Source of the DNA: Telopea speciosissima
Taxonomy: Eukaryota; Streptophyta; Magnoliopsida; Proteales; Proteaceae
Direction: 5' to 3'
Length of the DNA: 64,000 nucleotides
NCBI RefSeq assembly: GCF_018873765.1
Contig: NC_057922.1
Span: 65,620,755-65,684,754, forward strand
Position 1 is the stretch's first letter; each line of letters opens with the position of its first letter. Below, in pieces: positions 1-11,900 of this stretch. The position numbers were made by a program, and so were the translations under genes. Under the pieces are notes generated by a model. It made no database searches. It saw only the letters and a program-made list of their open reading frames with translations, and was not told the origin of the DNA.

Positions 1-43
1 CAAAGTTCTTATCCTCAATGACTCACAAACCAACTCACCAAAA

Positions 44-204
44 TGAAATCCTGGTTAGGCCTTACCATGCCAGACCTATAAAGGGTACCCCAGTATTGCA
101 GTTCAAAATATGTCTGAAAAACCTGAAACCCTGATTAGGCCTTACCAAGCCTGACCTCTCAAGGGTACCCCAATATTGCTGTTCGAATTAATGTCTGAGA
201 AAAG
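44..204. repeat. 80-bp imperfect tandem duplication
   Basis: Two adjacent units start at 44 and 124 with a period of 80 bp. Both carry the series ttaggccttacca, agggtacccca, tattgc and atgtctga. The copies differ by scattered substitutions, so the duplication is not recent. No reading frame runs through it, and the function is unknown. Confidence 0.75.
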
Positions 205-962
205 TGGGGCTGATATGCATAAGAATGGTCTCAATGTTCTGTTTCAGAAATCATTTCATTGAACTTCTTGTTACATGACCATCATCATTATCAAGTGATG
301 AGAAAGCCATACCACTTGCCACAGGAAAAGAAAGCAGTTGTATGATTTAGCTCAAAAACAGTACATCATGGGCTTCTAGCTCCATCAATGTATAGAACTC
401 AATCATTTAGAAGATCAAGAAAAGCTCTAGCAACAGCAGCACCAATAAAAGTTCCCTCCCCTGTTTCCATGCCATCTTGGGAAGAACCCAAAAATAATAG
501 GTCAGGTCTGCTGCCATCAGAATAACAACATGATCCCTTCCAAGTCACAGGGTTCCTAACCTATTAGACTACTCTCTGAATGCTAAGACTAGACTTAACT
601 TTCTAAGCTCCAGTATATTTTTACTGGTCAGCTACTCTCTCCATGAGAGAATCTAGAACGAGAAAGCTTTCAATCATAAGCCAACATCTTCATCCTTATG
701 ACTCCCATAGAACTCCAAAGGCTAACTCCTACCAAGCAATCTTCTGCCATAATTTCAACCAAACAAGAATACATTCCACTATTCCAGCAATGAATCACCT
801 CTAAGCTCAAATGCATCTAGAGTAGAATCATCACCATTCAATATGAAGAAAAGTACATACAGATTAAACAAATGAGATTTTCCAATTAATAGAATGTCTA
901 CTAGAAGAAAAAAAAAACCCTAAAATTAGTGAAGAACTAAATCCATAAGCATTAAACCCTGA
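205..962. other. Non-coding stretch, no gene recognised
   Basis: No long open frame, no recognisable domain and no clear repeat. It is moderately AT-rich and could be an intron or untranslated end of a gene lying beyond the left edge. Nothing in the sequence decides this. Confidence 0.4.
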
Positions 963-2219
963 GTATACAATAGGGGTGCCAATTGGTCGGGTTGGGCTGG
1001 GCCTGCCCTAAACCCTAACCCAACCCTAGAGGCCTTAATCTAAACCCTAACCCAACCCAACCCTGGCAGGGCCTAAGAATCCCTCAACCCAGTCCGACCC
1101 TGCCAGGGTTTTCCCTAACCCGACCCGGCCTTGATTGACCCTGATAGGGTCAGGCAGGGTCGGGTTGGCCCTGATTGACCCTGTCCCTAACCCTGACTTT
1201 AATTTTTATTTATTTTTTTTGGAAATGGTTTTTCTTATGCCTGTAATTTTTACTATGTCAAAGTTGATCAGATTGTAAGTTTCTAGGATTGTCAGCATTG
1301 TGATTGTCATATTCCGCCTCTTGCAAGTAAAATATTTTAACTGAATTTGAAGCAGTAAAAATGAACAGCTTATAAACATTACACTCAATGAATCTCGTTA
1401 GCTTGAGATCTGAAATTTCTCCCCATTCTGCTCTCCTTTCTAAATTATGTATGAATATCAATAGGGAAAGAAAAAACTTGAAAGTCAAAAGATAGAAGAT
1501 AGATCGCAAGAAGAAAAATAACTGCAGTACTACAAGTCCTCAGTAATGAAATCAAACATGTACATACCATAACACTAACCCGAAGGCTGGGTTACTAAAA
1601 GCCACCAAAAAAATATTCAGTAATCCAAGATAAATTTAAGAAAAAAAAATTTATCTAAGAAAAGACATATGGATTTGAGTATCTATCCGTTTCCATCTAT
1701 TAATTCAAAAGTTCAAGAGATCTCTGTTTAACATTCTACACCCAGTTTTGTCGTCTATGCCTTTGCCCTCTACCGAGCTGTAAAAAAAATCATCTACAGC
1801 AGCCCCATCTCCCCAACCCCCCCCCCCTCTCGACTCCAACAGTAACAACCTATTCTCCTTTCATTACCCCCTGCTGTAAGCCTGTAACAGCGAACAAACA
1901 AACAAACAAACAAAAACCCTCGACGTTCACAGCAAAACACTCATCCCTCCGACTCTCATTCCCACCCAATTCCTTGATCCCAAACCAGATAACTTCTTCA
2001 ATTTTCACTGAAAATCACCCTACCCAGTTGACTTAAAAAAACCCACTGTCGATTCCAATAGAAAACGCCCACCACCCCTTTTTTTCCCCTCTGAAACTTC
2101 GATCAACTCCTTCTAGGGTTCAACCCAGTGAAAAGAAAAAAAAAAGGAGAAAGAGCAAAGAGAAGAGAGTGAGAGACAGAACCAAGAGAGAGATACGGAA
2201 GAAGAAGAACAATCGGACA

Positions 2220-2370
2220 TACCTAATTGGTCCAAACTCGCTTTGCAGTTCTCCTCGTCAGCCTTCTCCTCCAAAGTCCAAACTTTTTTTTTGATGCGTC
2301 CAAACGAGAACGATAGATGAGGCTAATCCAGACACTTGGGTGGAAGAGGCAACGAAATGTTAGGACTCAG
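2220..2370 (-). other. Exon-like segment inside the MULE-like element
   Basis: Read on the minus strand, this piece is open for about 45 codons. It ends with LEEKADEENCKASLDQL immediately before a good donor (ATTAG/GTATGT, donor at about 2219). The frame includes a microinsertion at 2284-2297. There is no convincing start codon and no recognised protein family. It may be a captured fragment of a host gene, or a 5' untranslated exon open by chance. Confidence 0.25.
2284..2297. mobile_element. 14-bp poly-T microinsertion with 8-bp target duplication
   Basis: A run of nine T followed by gatgc lies exactly between two copies of gtccaaac (2276-2283 and 2298-2305). Read on the minus strand it is gcatc plus poly(A) flanked by an 8-bp target duplication. 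This is what an extremely 5'-truncated LINE or SINE insertion would leave. The L1-type LINE at 27983 has the same tail junction (catc before its poly(A)). Confidence 0.55.
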
Positions 2371-2995
2371 GAGATTAGGGGTTTTTCGTTTAAATCCTAC
2401 GGTACAAAATATTGACCCCCAAAGGCCCAACCTATATAGCACAGGGTCGGATCGGACCGAGATGGGATACGCCCGGGACTTAAACCCGAACCCGATCCGA
2501 CCCTGTCAGGCCCAGGATAATGCTAAACCCAATCCCGCCCTTTGAGTTGACAAATCAGAGTCGAATCCGGGCCAGGTTTAGGGCGAGTTAGGGCGGGTTC
2601 GTATCAGCCGAGCTTTTTTGACAGGCTTAGTATACAATCGAACATTTCAATCTATTAAACCAAAAAGAACGGGAAAAAAAAAGGAGGAAAATCCAGAGAA
2701 ATCGAAAGAAAATGAGGCGATGCTTGAAAAAAGCAGTTGGAAGCCTATCTTTCAGTTTCTCCGGTAACAGAAATCATATGAAATTAAAACTCGCTTAACC
2801 ACTGATTACAAAAACAGAGTGAAAATCAAGAGAGCAGGAGCTTTGGCTCAAGATCTGATCAACCATCCATGTGCGGTGTCCAGCACCACAAACCCCAGAC
2901 CCAGTACCATAAATTCAAATCTAAGGAAGAATGAAATGTTTTATTAGAGAAAATGAAGAAGAGGGTTTATGCGAAAGGAGTAAAAGAGAGATTAC

Positions 2996-3196
2996 CTGAG
3001 ACGAAATCAGGGAGGAGGATTGCGAGACTTGCAACAGTGATCGACTTCGGAGGTAGGCTTCGTCAAGGAAAACTGTTTTGAGAGTCAATAGGGTGGAGGA
3101 GTTTTTATGGAATTTTTTTCCTTCTGTTTCCACCGTGTTCGGGAACACATAAGACCAATTTGTTGTTCTATTGAATCTATTCATGTTCATTCGTTT
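2996..3196 (-). other. Candidate first exon of a minus-strand transcript
   Basis: On the minus strand this stretch ends in GTCTCAG followed by a consensus donor GTAATC (donor at 2994-2995). It has a short open frame (from the methionines near 3185) and the pyrimidine-rich look of a plant 5' leader. An Au SINE lies just upstream. No downstream coding exon can be assigned with confidence, so this is suggestive only. Confidence 0.2.
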
Positions 3197-3402
3197 GGGG
3201 GTTGCACCAATTTTTTTTCCTTGATGCAACGGTAATGTTGTTCCATTGTGATCATGTGGACACCGATGGTTACTGGTTAGGGGTCTAACTGTTTGGTTCA
3301 GTTTGGAAATAAACTCTCTGTGAAGGCAGGAGTAATACTGCGTACATTATGACCTTCCTAGACCCCGTAGGGATAAAAGCCTTGTGCACTGGATACACCA
3401 TT
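3197..3402 (+). mobile_element. Au-type SINE
   Basis: The right half carries the Au SINE core: an 'actctctgtgaaggcaggag' type segment, then tgcgtacattatgacc, then tagaccccgtag and tgcactggatacacca at the end. It is flanked by a long target duplication (3178-3196 and 3403-3421, 17 of 19 bases identical), as expected of LINE-mobilised SINEs. A tRNA-like promoter region is decayed. A second copy lies at 14964-15122. Confidence 0.8.
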
Positions 3403-4780
3403 TATTCATGTTATTTCGTTTTGCAAAAAATAATAGAACAAATCAGATTTTCTAGGCAACCATAGTTAAAAGAGTGTCTAAATGAGATCTCTATATGTGT
3501 ATTTAGAACTAACACCATCTTTTTAGTTGCTCCTTGTTTTATTCCCAAATATTCTTTAATATAAAGGTATTAAAGAGTTTTATTAACTAATTTAATATCA
3601 TTTTGTCAAGTATACATGCGACATAACATTATGTTGGCTATTCTTAGTCACATGGAATCCACTCCTGTGGATCCCACAATGGATTCCATGTAATTGGCTC
3701 GGGAGGGCCTTGGACAGTACTTGTACAAGGACATGATCCGCACTCATAAAGAACACGAGAATTAAAGTAATGGAAATTTTAATTTACCAATACTTCACCA
3801 ATCCAACAACTTGTTTGGTTGCGCTGTGTGGGGTGAATGTTCCATAGAGTGAGAGCCATAGAGAGAGAGAGAGATTTTGCATCTAGCATGCATGATTATC
3901 CCTCTCTTTCTCTCGCTCGCCCTCGTTCTTCTCGTCCCTTCTATATTTCTCTCCTAATCACTTCACCTTCCCCTTCTTTCTAAAATCCCTCTCCGACCTA
4001 CAATATCTCAATCAAGTAAAATGGGATTCCAACATAGACCTTGAGGTACCTTGCTTAGTTATAAAATGTCATCTCAAATAGAGTTTGCCAAGTGACAACG
4101 TAGATGTTTGAAAATTCAAGACTATAGGAGAATACACATAAGTGGACGAATTATGGTGGATAGAATAGACATGCACTAGATGCTTTATCAATACATGAAA
4201 ATGTATTTAACTGAAGGGGGAGGGTTTCCTAAAAGGGCAATGTGAGAAGGAATCTACACACTACACCAATGCGAGGCTGGATAATGGTATCATTCATATA
4301 GGGCCCATGTAGTCAAGATAGGAGATAGAATGTAAATGTGGGCCTCATTGTTTGTTATGCGAGAAGGGTTAAAAGAATCTATACTAGGGCAACACATGTT
4401 TTCTTTTCCCTAAATTGAATTAGGTTGTGAAATTTGATAAGTGATTACTCCAGATTATAAACTATTTATCCAACGATCGAAATTGTAACATCATCATTCC
4501 ACATGGCAAAATGAGGATGATTCACTTTTATAAGCTTATCACAGGGGGCTGAAATTTATATTTATAAATATATAAAAAGGGAAAAAGAACCCTGAAAGGC
4601 AACATGCCCCCTGTACACACACTAAAGAGCACAAAATGATGCCTTGCTCCCATGAAAGGTGAAAACCGCATCCCTATTGATATTTCTACACACACTCCCA
4701 CTGCCTTTCAAGGAACCATCCATCTCCCATATAAAAAAAACGTAAAAAGGTTCTCCGAACTGCCAAGCATGATGCATTAC

Positions 4781-4912
4781 TATTACACTAGCACCTTTAT
4801 GTCAGTCTCTCTCCTCTTCACATGAAATGACATTGATGCCCTTTAATGTATGATATCATTTTATCGCACCTCATTCTTGCACTCCTCTATATTGTTTGCT
4901 CATAGAACCATC
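4781..4912. repeat. Dispersed repeat, copy 1 (partner at 21543-21670)
   Basis: This stretch is clearly related to 21543-21670. Shared blocks include tagcacct, gtctctct, cttcacat, atgtatg, gcacctcatt, and tgtttgctca followed by agaacca. The copies are diverged. The second copy ends next to the poly(T) end of a minus-strand LINE, so both may be transposon 3' sequence. Class unknown. Confidence 0.6.
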
Positions 4913-5235
4913 TCCAATAAAAACACAAAAGATAATTAAAATGATTTTTTTAAAATAAAAAAACAAGATAATAAAAAATATATAAAACGATGAATTTTTA
5001 TTTCCAAAATATATTGGATTAGACTCACTAAAGTGTGAGAATCTAAATCCCATAATAAATGACAAGTGGAAAGTCACGAAGACCCTCCACCTTTACAGAG
5101 ATATGGTTCCCCAGGCCTGAAATTTTGTCATTTTCCAGTTGTTACAAAGCTTTCAATAATTGGTCATATCATTGGTTCAATAATTTGAACTACATAGGTT
5201 ATAAATAAGATTGGTTTGGGTATCACCAAACCAAT

Positions 5236-5268
5236 TCCCCCCCCCCCCCCCAAAAAAAAAAAGTTATA
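5236..5268. mobile_element. 33-bp poly-C/poly-A microinsertion with 11-bp target duplication
   Basis: A segment made of about 15 C, 11 A and gttata lies between perfect copies of accaaaccaat (5225-5235 and 5269-5279). The flanking duplication indicates an insertion rather than simple slippage. It differs from the other microinsertions in having a long C run. Confidence 0.5.
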
Positions 5269-5460
5269 ACCAAACCAATGAGAGAGGAAAGGGATCATGA
5301 TCCGATCCGTTAACAAAACCCGTTTAGATGGTTATTATTATTTTTGTTTCGTATTTGCAAAGGATTCTATATGACATGTTATTATTGGAAAGCCCAAACT
5401 ACTTTGTATAAGTTCGGGGAGAGAGAGAAAAATGGGAAATCTTTTCCTAAAAGGAAGTTG

Positions 5461-5993
5461 CAGGCGCTGATCAAAAGCTGCAAACCCTAGCCCTAAAATT
5501 CTGACCTTTCCCGCCCCAATCGCTCTCTCTCTCTTTCCCCTCTCTCTCTTTCGTTCCTTACCTGTCTTAGTGTCGTTCTCTATTATCTAATTTATCTAAT
5601 CTTATGTTCTATTCTCGATTGTTCGGGGGCAACTCTATCTAAGTGTTTAAAACTACGAATTCCTTCGTTTCGCAGGTGAAGTACTTTGTCTTTTTTATTG
5701 CTGGGTTCTTTTTCCAAGCAAGTTTGGTTCTTAGATCTGCAATACTACGACTTGAGGAATTTTGGTGGAGTTAGGGTTCTGGGTGATTTAGTATCTACTT
5801 GCAGATCTCTGAAGGTAGTATTGAGTTGGGTCTGGTTGGGTCTCCCCTTCTTAATTTCTACTGTTATGTTTTACTGAGGATTTCGTCGCGTGGGAGTGTT
5901 AAGGCGGCGGAGAATCGAGCTGCCAATGCCATTTGTTACGGTTCTGAAGAATTTTTCGGTGATTTTTGAGATACCGGAAAAAGTTGGACCTCA
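5461..5993 (+). promoter_or_regulatory. LSM1 promoter-proximal region and 5' leader with overlapping upstream ORF
   Basis: A CT-rich tract (about 5521-5560) typical of plant 5' leaders precedes the LSM1 start. An upstream ATG at 5926 opens a frame that passes the LSM1 ATG (5994) in another frame and ends at 6093. If the unspliced leader is used, it would compete with LSM1 translation. The transcription start is not determinable here, and the leader might be spliced. Confidence 0.4.
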
Positions 5994-8900
5994 ATGTCTT
6001 GGGCAGGCCCGGAAGATGTCTTCCTTTCCACATCTCTTGCGAGCTACCTCGACAGTAAGTTCTCTCTGCGTCCTTGCACGCGGTTGTCACTAAAATTATG
6101 GTTTTTGGTCTATCTATGTTGCTTCTTGCTTTATTCTGGAGCTTTTGTGATGGCTTACTCACGAATTTTGCTGATTTAGGCCCTGGTAGTCGGTTAGAGA
6201 GCCATACAGTTGGGTTACTTTGTATTTTTGGACAAACAAGTTGTCCTATTTTGGATAATTTGTTGATTGATTGCTGGATTTCACTGGACTTACCCTTTTG
6301 TTTTCTATTTTCAAATAAAGCAAAAACTATCAATATTCTTGTTTATTTTAAGGTATTGTATAATTTGTTGATTGATTGCTGAATTGCACTGGACTTACCC
6401 TTTGTTTTCTATTTTCTAATAAAGTAAAAGCCATCAATTATTCTTTGTTTATTTTGGTGTATGAGAAGTGTGAACAAACCAAAAGTAAGTTGTTGAAGTA
6501 GGGTTAGTGATGGCTTGTCAATGAGACATCGATCCTCTATTTTTATTGTGTCTATTCTTTAATGTGTTGGGGATTGAAGGTTGTCATTTACTCATTTTGT
6601 CATGGGTTTTGCAAGCCCGACTCCAACTAGCTCACCGCCCTATTTGAACGGTGCACTTGCAACCCATGTATCATAAAGGTGATAAAAATAGATGCATTTT
6701 ATTTTGACATTTGATTGGATTTCGACGACAGTCACTGCAGGATCACCATTTTCATTTCACCATTGCTAAACTGGAAGAGTTGAACCCATACTATATGCTT
6801 GGTTTAGAGGAATGTTGATTATTAAAGAAACATGTGTATCTCTTACACTTGGTTTCTTAGCTAGAACTAGATGGAACCTGGAGGTCTAATGCGGCTTTTA
6901 TGTGATGAACAGGCTGGTAGTCTTCCCTAGTCTCTTGCCAGTGTTATATTTGCTGCTCAATCTCATTTATCTGTATTTGCTAATTCTATCAATGGGAAAA
7001 ACAAAATCTTTCATATCAGATTTTTACTATCTGCTCATTTATTGATTTCACAGAGAAACTTCTTGTTTTGCTGCGAGATGGTCGAAAACTCTTGGGGATA
7101 CTTCGCTCTTTTGATCAATTTGGTACCATTTTGTTAGCTCATTTATTTCCTCAATTTCATGCACTACTTCTTCCTCATTTATTGACTGTTCAATCTCACA
7201 TTCATTGTATACAGCCAATGCTGTTCTTGAAGGTGCTTGTGAGCGGGTGATTGTTGGTGATCTCTATTGTGACATTCCCTTAGGTCTCTATGTAATTCGT
7301 GGGGAGAATGTTGTCTTAATTGGTGAGCTGGTATGGGAAATCTAGTTAGTATTAGATTTATTGTTGCAGTATCTACCACTTGCCTGTCTTCTTAAATTTG
7401 GTTGTTGTTTGGATAGGACCTTGAGAGGGAGGAGCTTCCCCCACATATGACTCGGGTTTCAGTTGCAGAAATAAGAAGGGTAAGTTTTTTATTTTTATTC
7501 TTTAAATATTGTCAATGCTTATGTGAATGTTCCCATAGGCATCTCCTATCTGTCTACAAGTGGAGGTTATCTGCCTCAATGAATGGTCAGACATTTAGAG
7601 CAGACTGCTGTAGATGGGCTATGATTATTGACCGCATGTTCTTTAATTATATTCGGTTTGTAAAAGCACCAAAAGTAGACCCTATATCTCCTTGATAAAT
7701 TATAAAACTAAGGATAGTCTTCATCGTTTAAATCTGAATATTGAACCTGTGATGCAGATTTATCGCCAAGTTGGGCTTCTTTTATGAAGAATAAGTCTAG
7801 GATTGGATTATATACATGTTGGGCCTTTGATCCTATGGGTTTTCACTGTAATAGGTAACTTTTATGGACCTAAAGTAGGGGTACATAGGTTGCATACGAG
7901 AGTAGCTCTATACTTAGTTTATTTTCATGTTTTAGGGTTTTAAATTGAACCGGTTGAACCACTAGTCCAATTTAAGTGATTTTAGAATATTCTTTTAGAA
8001 TAGAAATTTTTTAGCTTAAGTTATATTTTAGGGTCCACACCTCTCCACGAATTTTAGAGAGGGAGTGTTTTGTATTTAGATACAGCCTAAGATTCCTATT
8101 CCTAGGCTATATAGGAATTTAGGCCTTTGGCCAATATAAATAAAGTTAACCGTGGGGTTCCTCTTTATCTCAATGTTGTATGAAAATATGCTCTTGCAAG
8201 CTTCTGCAACTTTTCTTCTCTTGAAGAACTGCTTTGTGTGTGATCAAAGCTGGTGGGATTGGTGTGTGATCCAATCGACACCTTGCGGTGTGAAGCCTGG
8301 GTGGTTCGCATTCAAGTTATACTTCAAGTTTCTGTCCAAGATCCAATTTTTACTCAAGCTACTGCCATTACAAGCTGTTGCCAATTACTCCCTGCTACTG
8401 AAAGTAAGTTTGTAAGCATCCCCAACCCCATACTTCTTCTCCTAACCCTCCACTGCCCCAAACCTAACATTCCCCATTTTTTTTTACTTTTCTCCACACT
8501 CTCAGTTCTGTCCAGACTTATTCCTCCTTCAGAAATTCACCAAATTTAAACCACAACAGCCCATGGTTCGAGAACTTGCGAGATCTTGGCGAGATCTCGG
8601 GTTTTTTTTGAGAAACCGAGTCAAGTTCCAATACGATATTAAAAAGTACACTATCTCGACGAGATCTTGGGTCGACCCAGAACTCGACCCTTCTACCTCT
8701 TGTTTTACTTACCTAACTCGACAGAACTAGACATATCTCGGTCGAGTTCTGTCCAAAGCTCCCAACACTACTCTCTTCTTCCCCATTTGAAGCTCCTTCG
8801 TCAAAACTACAGCAACACTATGACATGGGAATTCTTTGTGGATCATGTTGGGATTGAATACATTAACATATCACATTTTATGTAATATTTTTTTAAAGAT

Positions 8901-11900
8901 TGATGTATTGTGCACTTTAAGTCTTTAACATTTCTAATGCTTATTTAAGTTGTTTTACATTAATTGAATGTTTTGATTGCTTTCTATTACTAAATTATGT
9001 GTAGAGTAGGGTATTTTAGTACATCGTCGCCTACCAACCTATGGTCCGAAGTGAAACTCATATTTGGACTTTGTTTTTGCAAAATCTAATAGTGTCATTG
9101 TATTTAAATAGCCTAAAATAGGCTGAATACCAAGTTTCAGACCCAAACTAGGTCTAAAACCCACCGAGTTGAGGCTTTGAGTTGAAAAAATAAATGCACC
9201 AACTCGGCGAGATCTCGACTCGACTCGATTTTTCTAAGGGTCGAGTTGGTACCAAGTTCCGAGTTTTAGTACCTTGCAACACCCCCTGCCTAGCCCCTAC
9301 ACTAGATCCACACTTTTACCTCCCTTTCATCCATCCAAACGCTAGATTCTCGATCTCCATTCTAAAACCCTAACCCTAATTTGCCCATCAGACCAACCCA
9401 GCCAACAGTTCTGCCCCAATTTTGGATCAAATATCCTTCTGCCTTAAAGGAAAACTCTATCCAAAGGATTGCCCCATACATCCACTCTAAAACCTAGGTC
9501 CCTCACATTACACTTTCCAAAACCTGGAACCCGTAAACCTAACTTGCTGCTATTCTAGTTTACACACTTCCACTCATCAAAACATCTCAGGACCTTAACT
9601 GATAGACTCCCCTACACCTGCCTATCCTAACCAACACCTCAAACCCTAACCCTAATTTTGACCTAATTGGACCACCAGTTCATATCAGATCCTGGTTTAC
9701 TGGCTCCTAGTTGGTCTCCTACCAATCTAGGACTACAATAACTTGTTTGAGGAACGAATGTGTTAACTGATATTAGATTTCAGACTTCAGACCTTTTTGA
9801 ATGCATCATCAGTAGAGATATTCACCAATCTTTCACATTTTCTGTATAACCCTCATTTCTGTTCCCATAGCCCCAATATGGCAAAAAGGACTGAAAAATG
9901 TGATATTCCTTGCCACATTTGATGGATAATGGTTTGAAGCAATCTGGTTCTTATCTGCTTCATTAAGTTATTTCTTTTTGTGCATCTGCATGTCTCATGT
10001 CGAATCTATCGTCATACATTTTCATTATTTATGATACATAAATCCCCAGCCCCTCCCCCCCCCCCCCAAAACCAAAAAAAAAAAAAAGAAGTCATGATAA
10101 TTGGCTGTTTAGTGGACCCTGTAATGGTAGTCCTATATAAATTCTTTGATGTTCCGTGGCTTCTGTAATATGGTGCAGATGTGTGTAAGTACAATGGTTA
10201 GGCAAGTATTTACTTCTTTTACCATCTTTGAGAAAACAGAAATTGATATGCAAGAGAAAAGATTCAGGTTTCTCTTGAAAGTGTTGGGCCAAGGATATCA
10301 TCCTGGATCCAATTGAGGTACTATCAATGGGGACTTACAGCATCCTGGATCCAATTGAGGTACTATCAATGGGGACTTACAGAAAACTAGGGAGGATTAC
10401 AGAGCAGGAATAGCTGTTGAAGGTAATGTGGTAGTGAAACAAAGGAGTTAAACATCACTCATTGGTATGCAGCATAAATGAAGTACTTTCCAAAAGGATG
10501 CTTAGTTGGAAGGTTTAATAAGAAGGTTTGTACCGTGAGTTAAGAATGTGAGCAACTTGTAAATGGGAGACTCTCAAAACAAGGTTACAAGGATTGGTCA
10601 ATCATGATCCACTTGGGTCCTAACTGGGGCTCGTCCAGTCAATGGGATGACCCAGTTTCTGATCCACTGCAGATTTTCCAATCTTTTGGAAAATTGTATT
10701 GGTATGTCCAACATCAATTGCACTGCAATTGGCTGGGACCTGTCTATCATCCAATATTGATCCTGATCCCTTGATCTTGCTTTGGAAGGTTGGAGAGAGT
10801 GGTAAAATACCTTATCCTTTTATCCTGTCATTAAATATGGCTGTAAGGGTATTACAGTCTGTTGATGCTGTTCAGGTGGAATATGGAGATAATTAGAAGA
10901 CGACGTGGTGAATTTGTACAAATGGATTATCATTATTTTTGAGAGATCCCACAGTGGTTGAAAGGGAGGAATGAGGGTTCCTCAGATGATCTAACAACAT
11001 CATATTGTTGGTGGAAACTGTGAGATTTGTATTCAATTGCAGTTGTGGCCAGAACTGCAGGTGAGATTCATGCTGAAGGAAGGGGCAGAGGGGTAAAAGG
11101 AAATGTGGTGGAAGAAGATGGGGGAGCTGGTTGGAATACTTGAATTTGATAGGGAAAAGGATGCGGAAACAATATAGCAGCACTGCTGTTATAAAGTGGT
11201 GGTGACAATAATTCTCATGGTGAGTTTTGGTAGGCATAGTGCAGATAAGGAAAAGGGAAGGGGATTTGATAATTAGCTAAGCTAATCATCTAGTGATGAT
11301 GGATACCAGTGCTTTGCTGGCAAAGTTTCTGGGAATCGTTCCCTACACCTGGGATCATAAGTCATCTTCCCTTTGGGTGGGGGTGATATAATGGGGGCCA
11401 GCTTATGGATTTGAGTGGGATGGATAAAGTGGAATTGGATCACTCACACACCGACACATGCATTTTAACGAACATTGCCTATTTTGAGAGAACACAGACA
11501 CATTTTAAGGAATTGTTGTTAATACTCCAGCTTCTCTTGTTCTTTAAAGTATTTTACATCATTATTTTTAGTGTGGATTCCAAGTTTGCATTACTTCATT
11601 CATTAAATTCTTGAAATGGACTAAGATTTTGGTACAGTAAAGAAGCCCAAAGTGAACAGTCTTTAAGGAATCGAGGGGTAATTTTCTAGGGTGTAAAAAT
11701 CACTGTAAGTTAGATGAGAACACTTTGTGCTTTTCTGCGTCATGCACTTTCATGAGTCATGAGATCTGTGGTGCTACATTATCTATTGTGGCAGCCAGTC
11801 ACCCCCTTTCAGAGATTTGAGGTACATAGGTAACTACCTTTGATCAAACTGATAGACACTTTTGAGTACTAGTTGATTGTTCTGAGTTATGCTGTCTCCT

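Larger units (their letters stand above)
972..2629. mobile_element. Mutator-like TIR element with 9-bp target duplication, 1.66 kb
   Basis: The element is bounded by the direct repeat gtatacaat at 963-971 and 2630-2638, a perfect 9-bp target duplication typical of Mutator-like elements. The left end reads aggggtgccaa; the right end, reverse-complemented, reads aagcctgtcaaa, a decayed inverted match. Both arms (about 972-1200 and 2400-2629) are rich in CCCTAACCC and GGGTCGGG type sequence, like the related shorter element at 42978-43402. The interior (about 1200-2400) is unlike the arms: it is pyrimidine-rich on the minus strand and contains a splice-donor-bounded, exon-like stretch. No transposase is visible, so it is non-autonomous and may be a Pack-type carrier. 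The superfamily call rests on duplication length and the family resemblance. Confidence 0.65.
3422..5460. other. Intergenic region upstream of LSM1
   Basis: No coding region is recognised. It contains a hairpin with perfect 11-bp arms (catggaatcca, 3651-3661, and its complement at 3680-3690), a dispersed-repeat copy (4781-4912) and a microinsertion (5236-5268). The remainder is AT-rich with no readable structure. Confidence 0.5.

Noticed and set aside
1000-1200. CCCTAACCC-rich sequence resembling telomere repeats
   Set aside because: The plant telomere unit is CCCTAAA in exact tandem; here the motif is irregular, mixed with gggtcggg, and forms the arm of a TIR element with a 9-bp duplication.
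10893-11237. 114-codon minus-strand frame within LSM1 intron 4
   Set aside because: No family resemblance, low-complexity composition, and no splice or promoter context.
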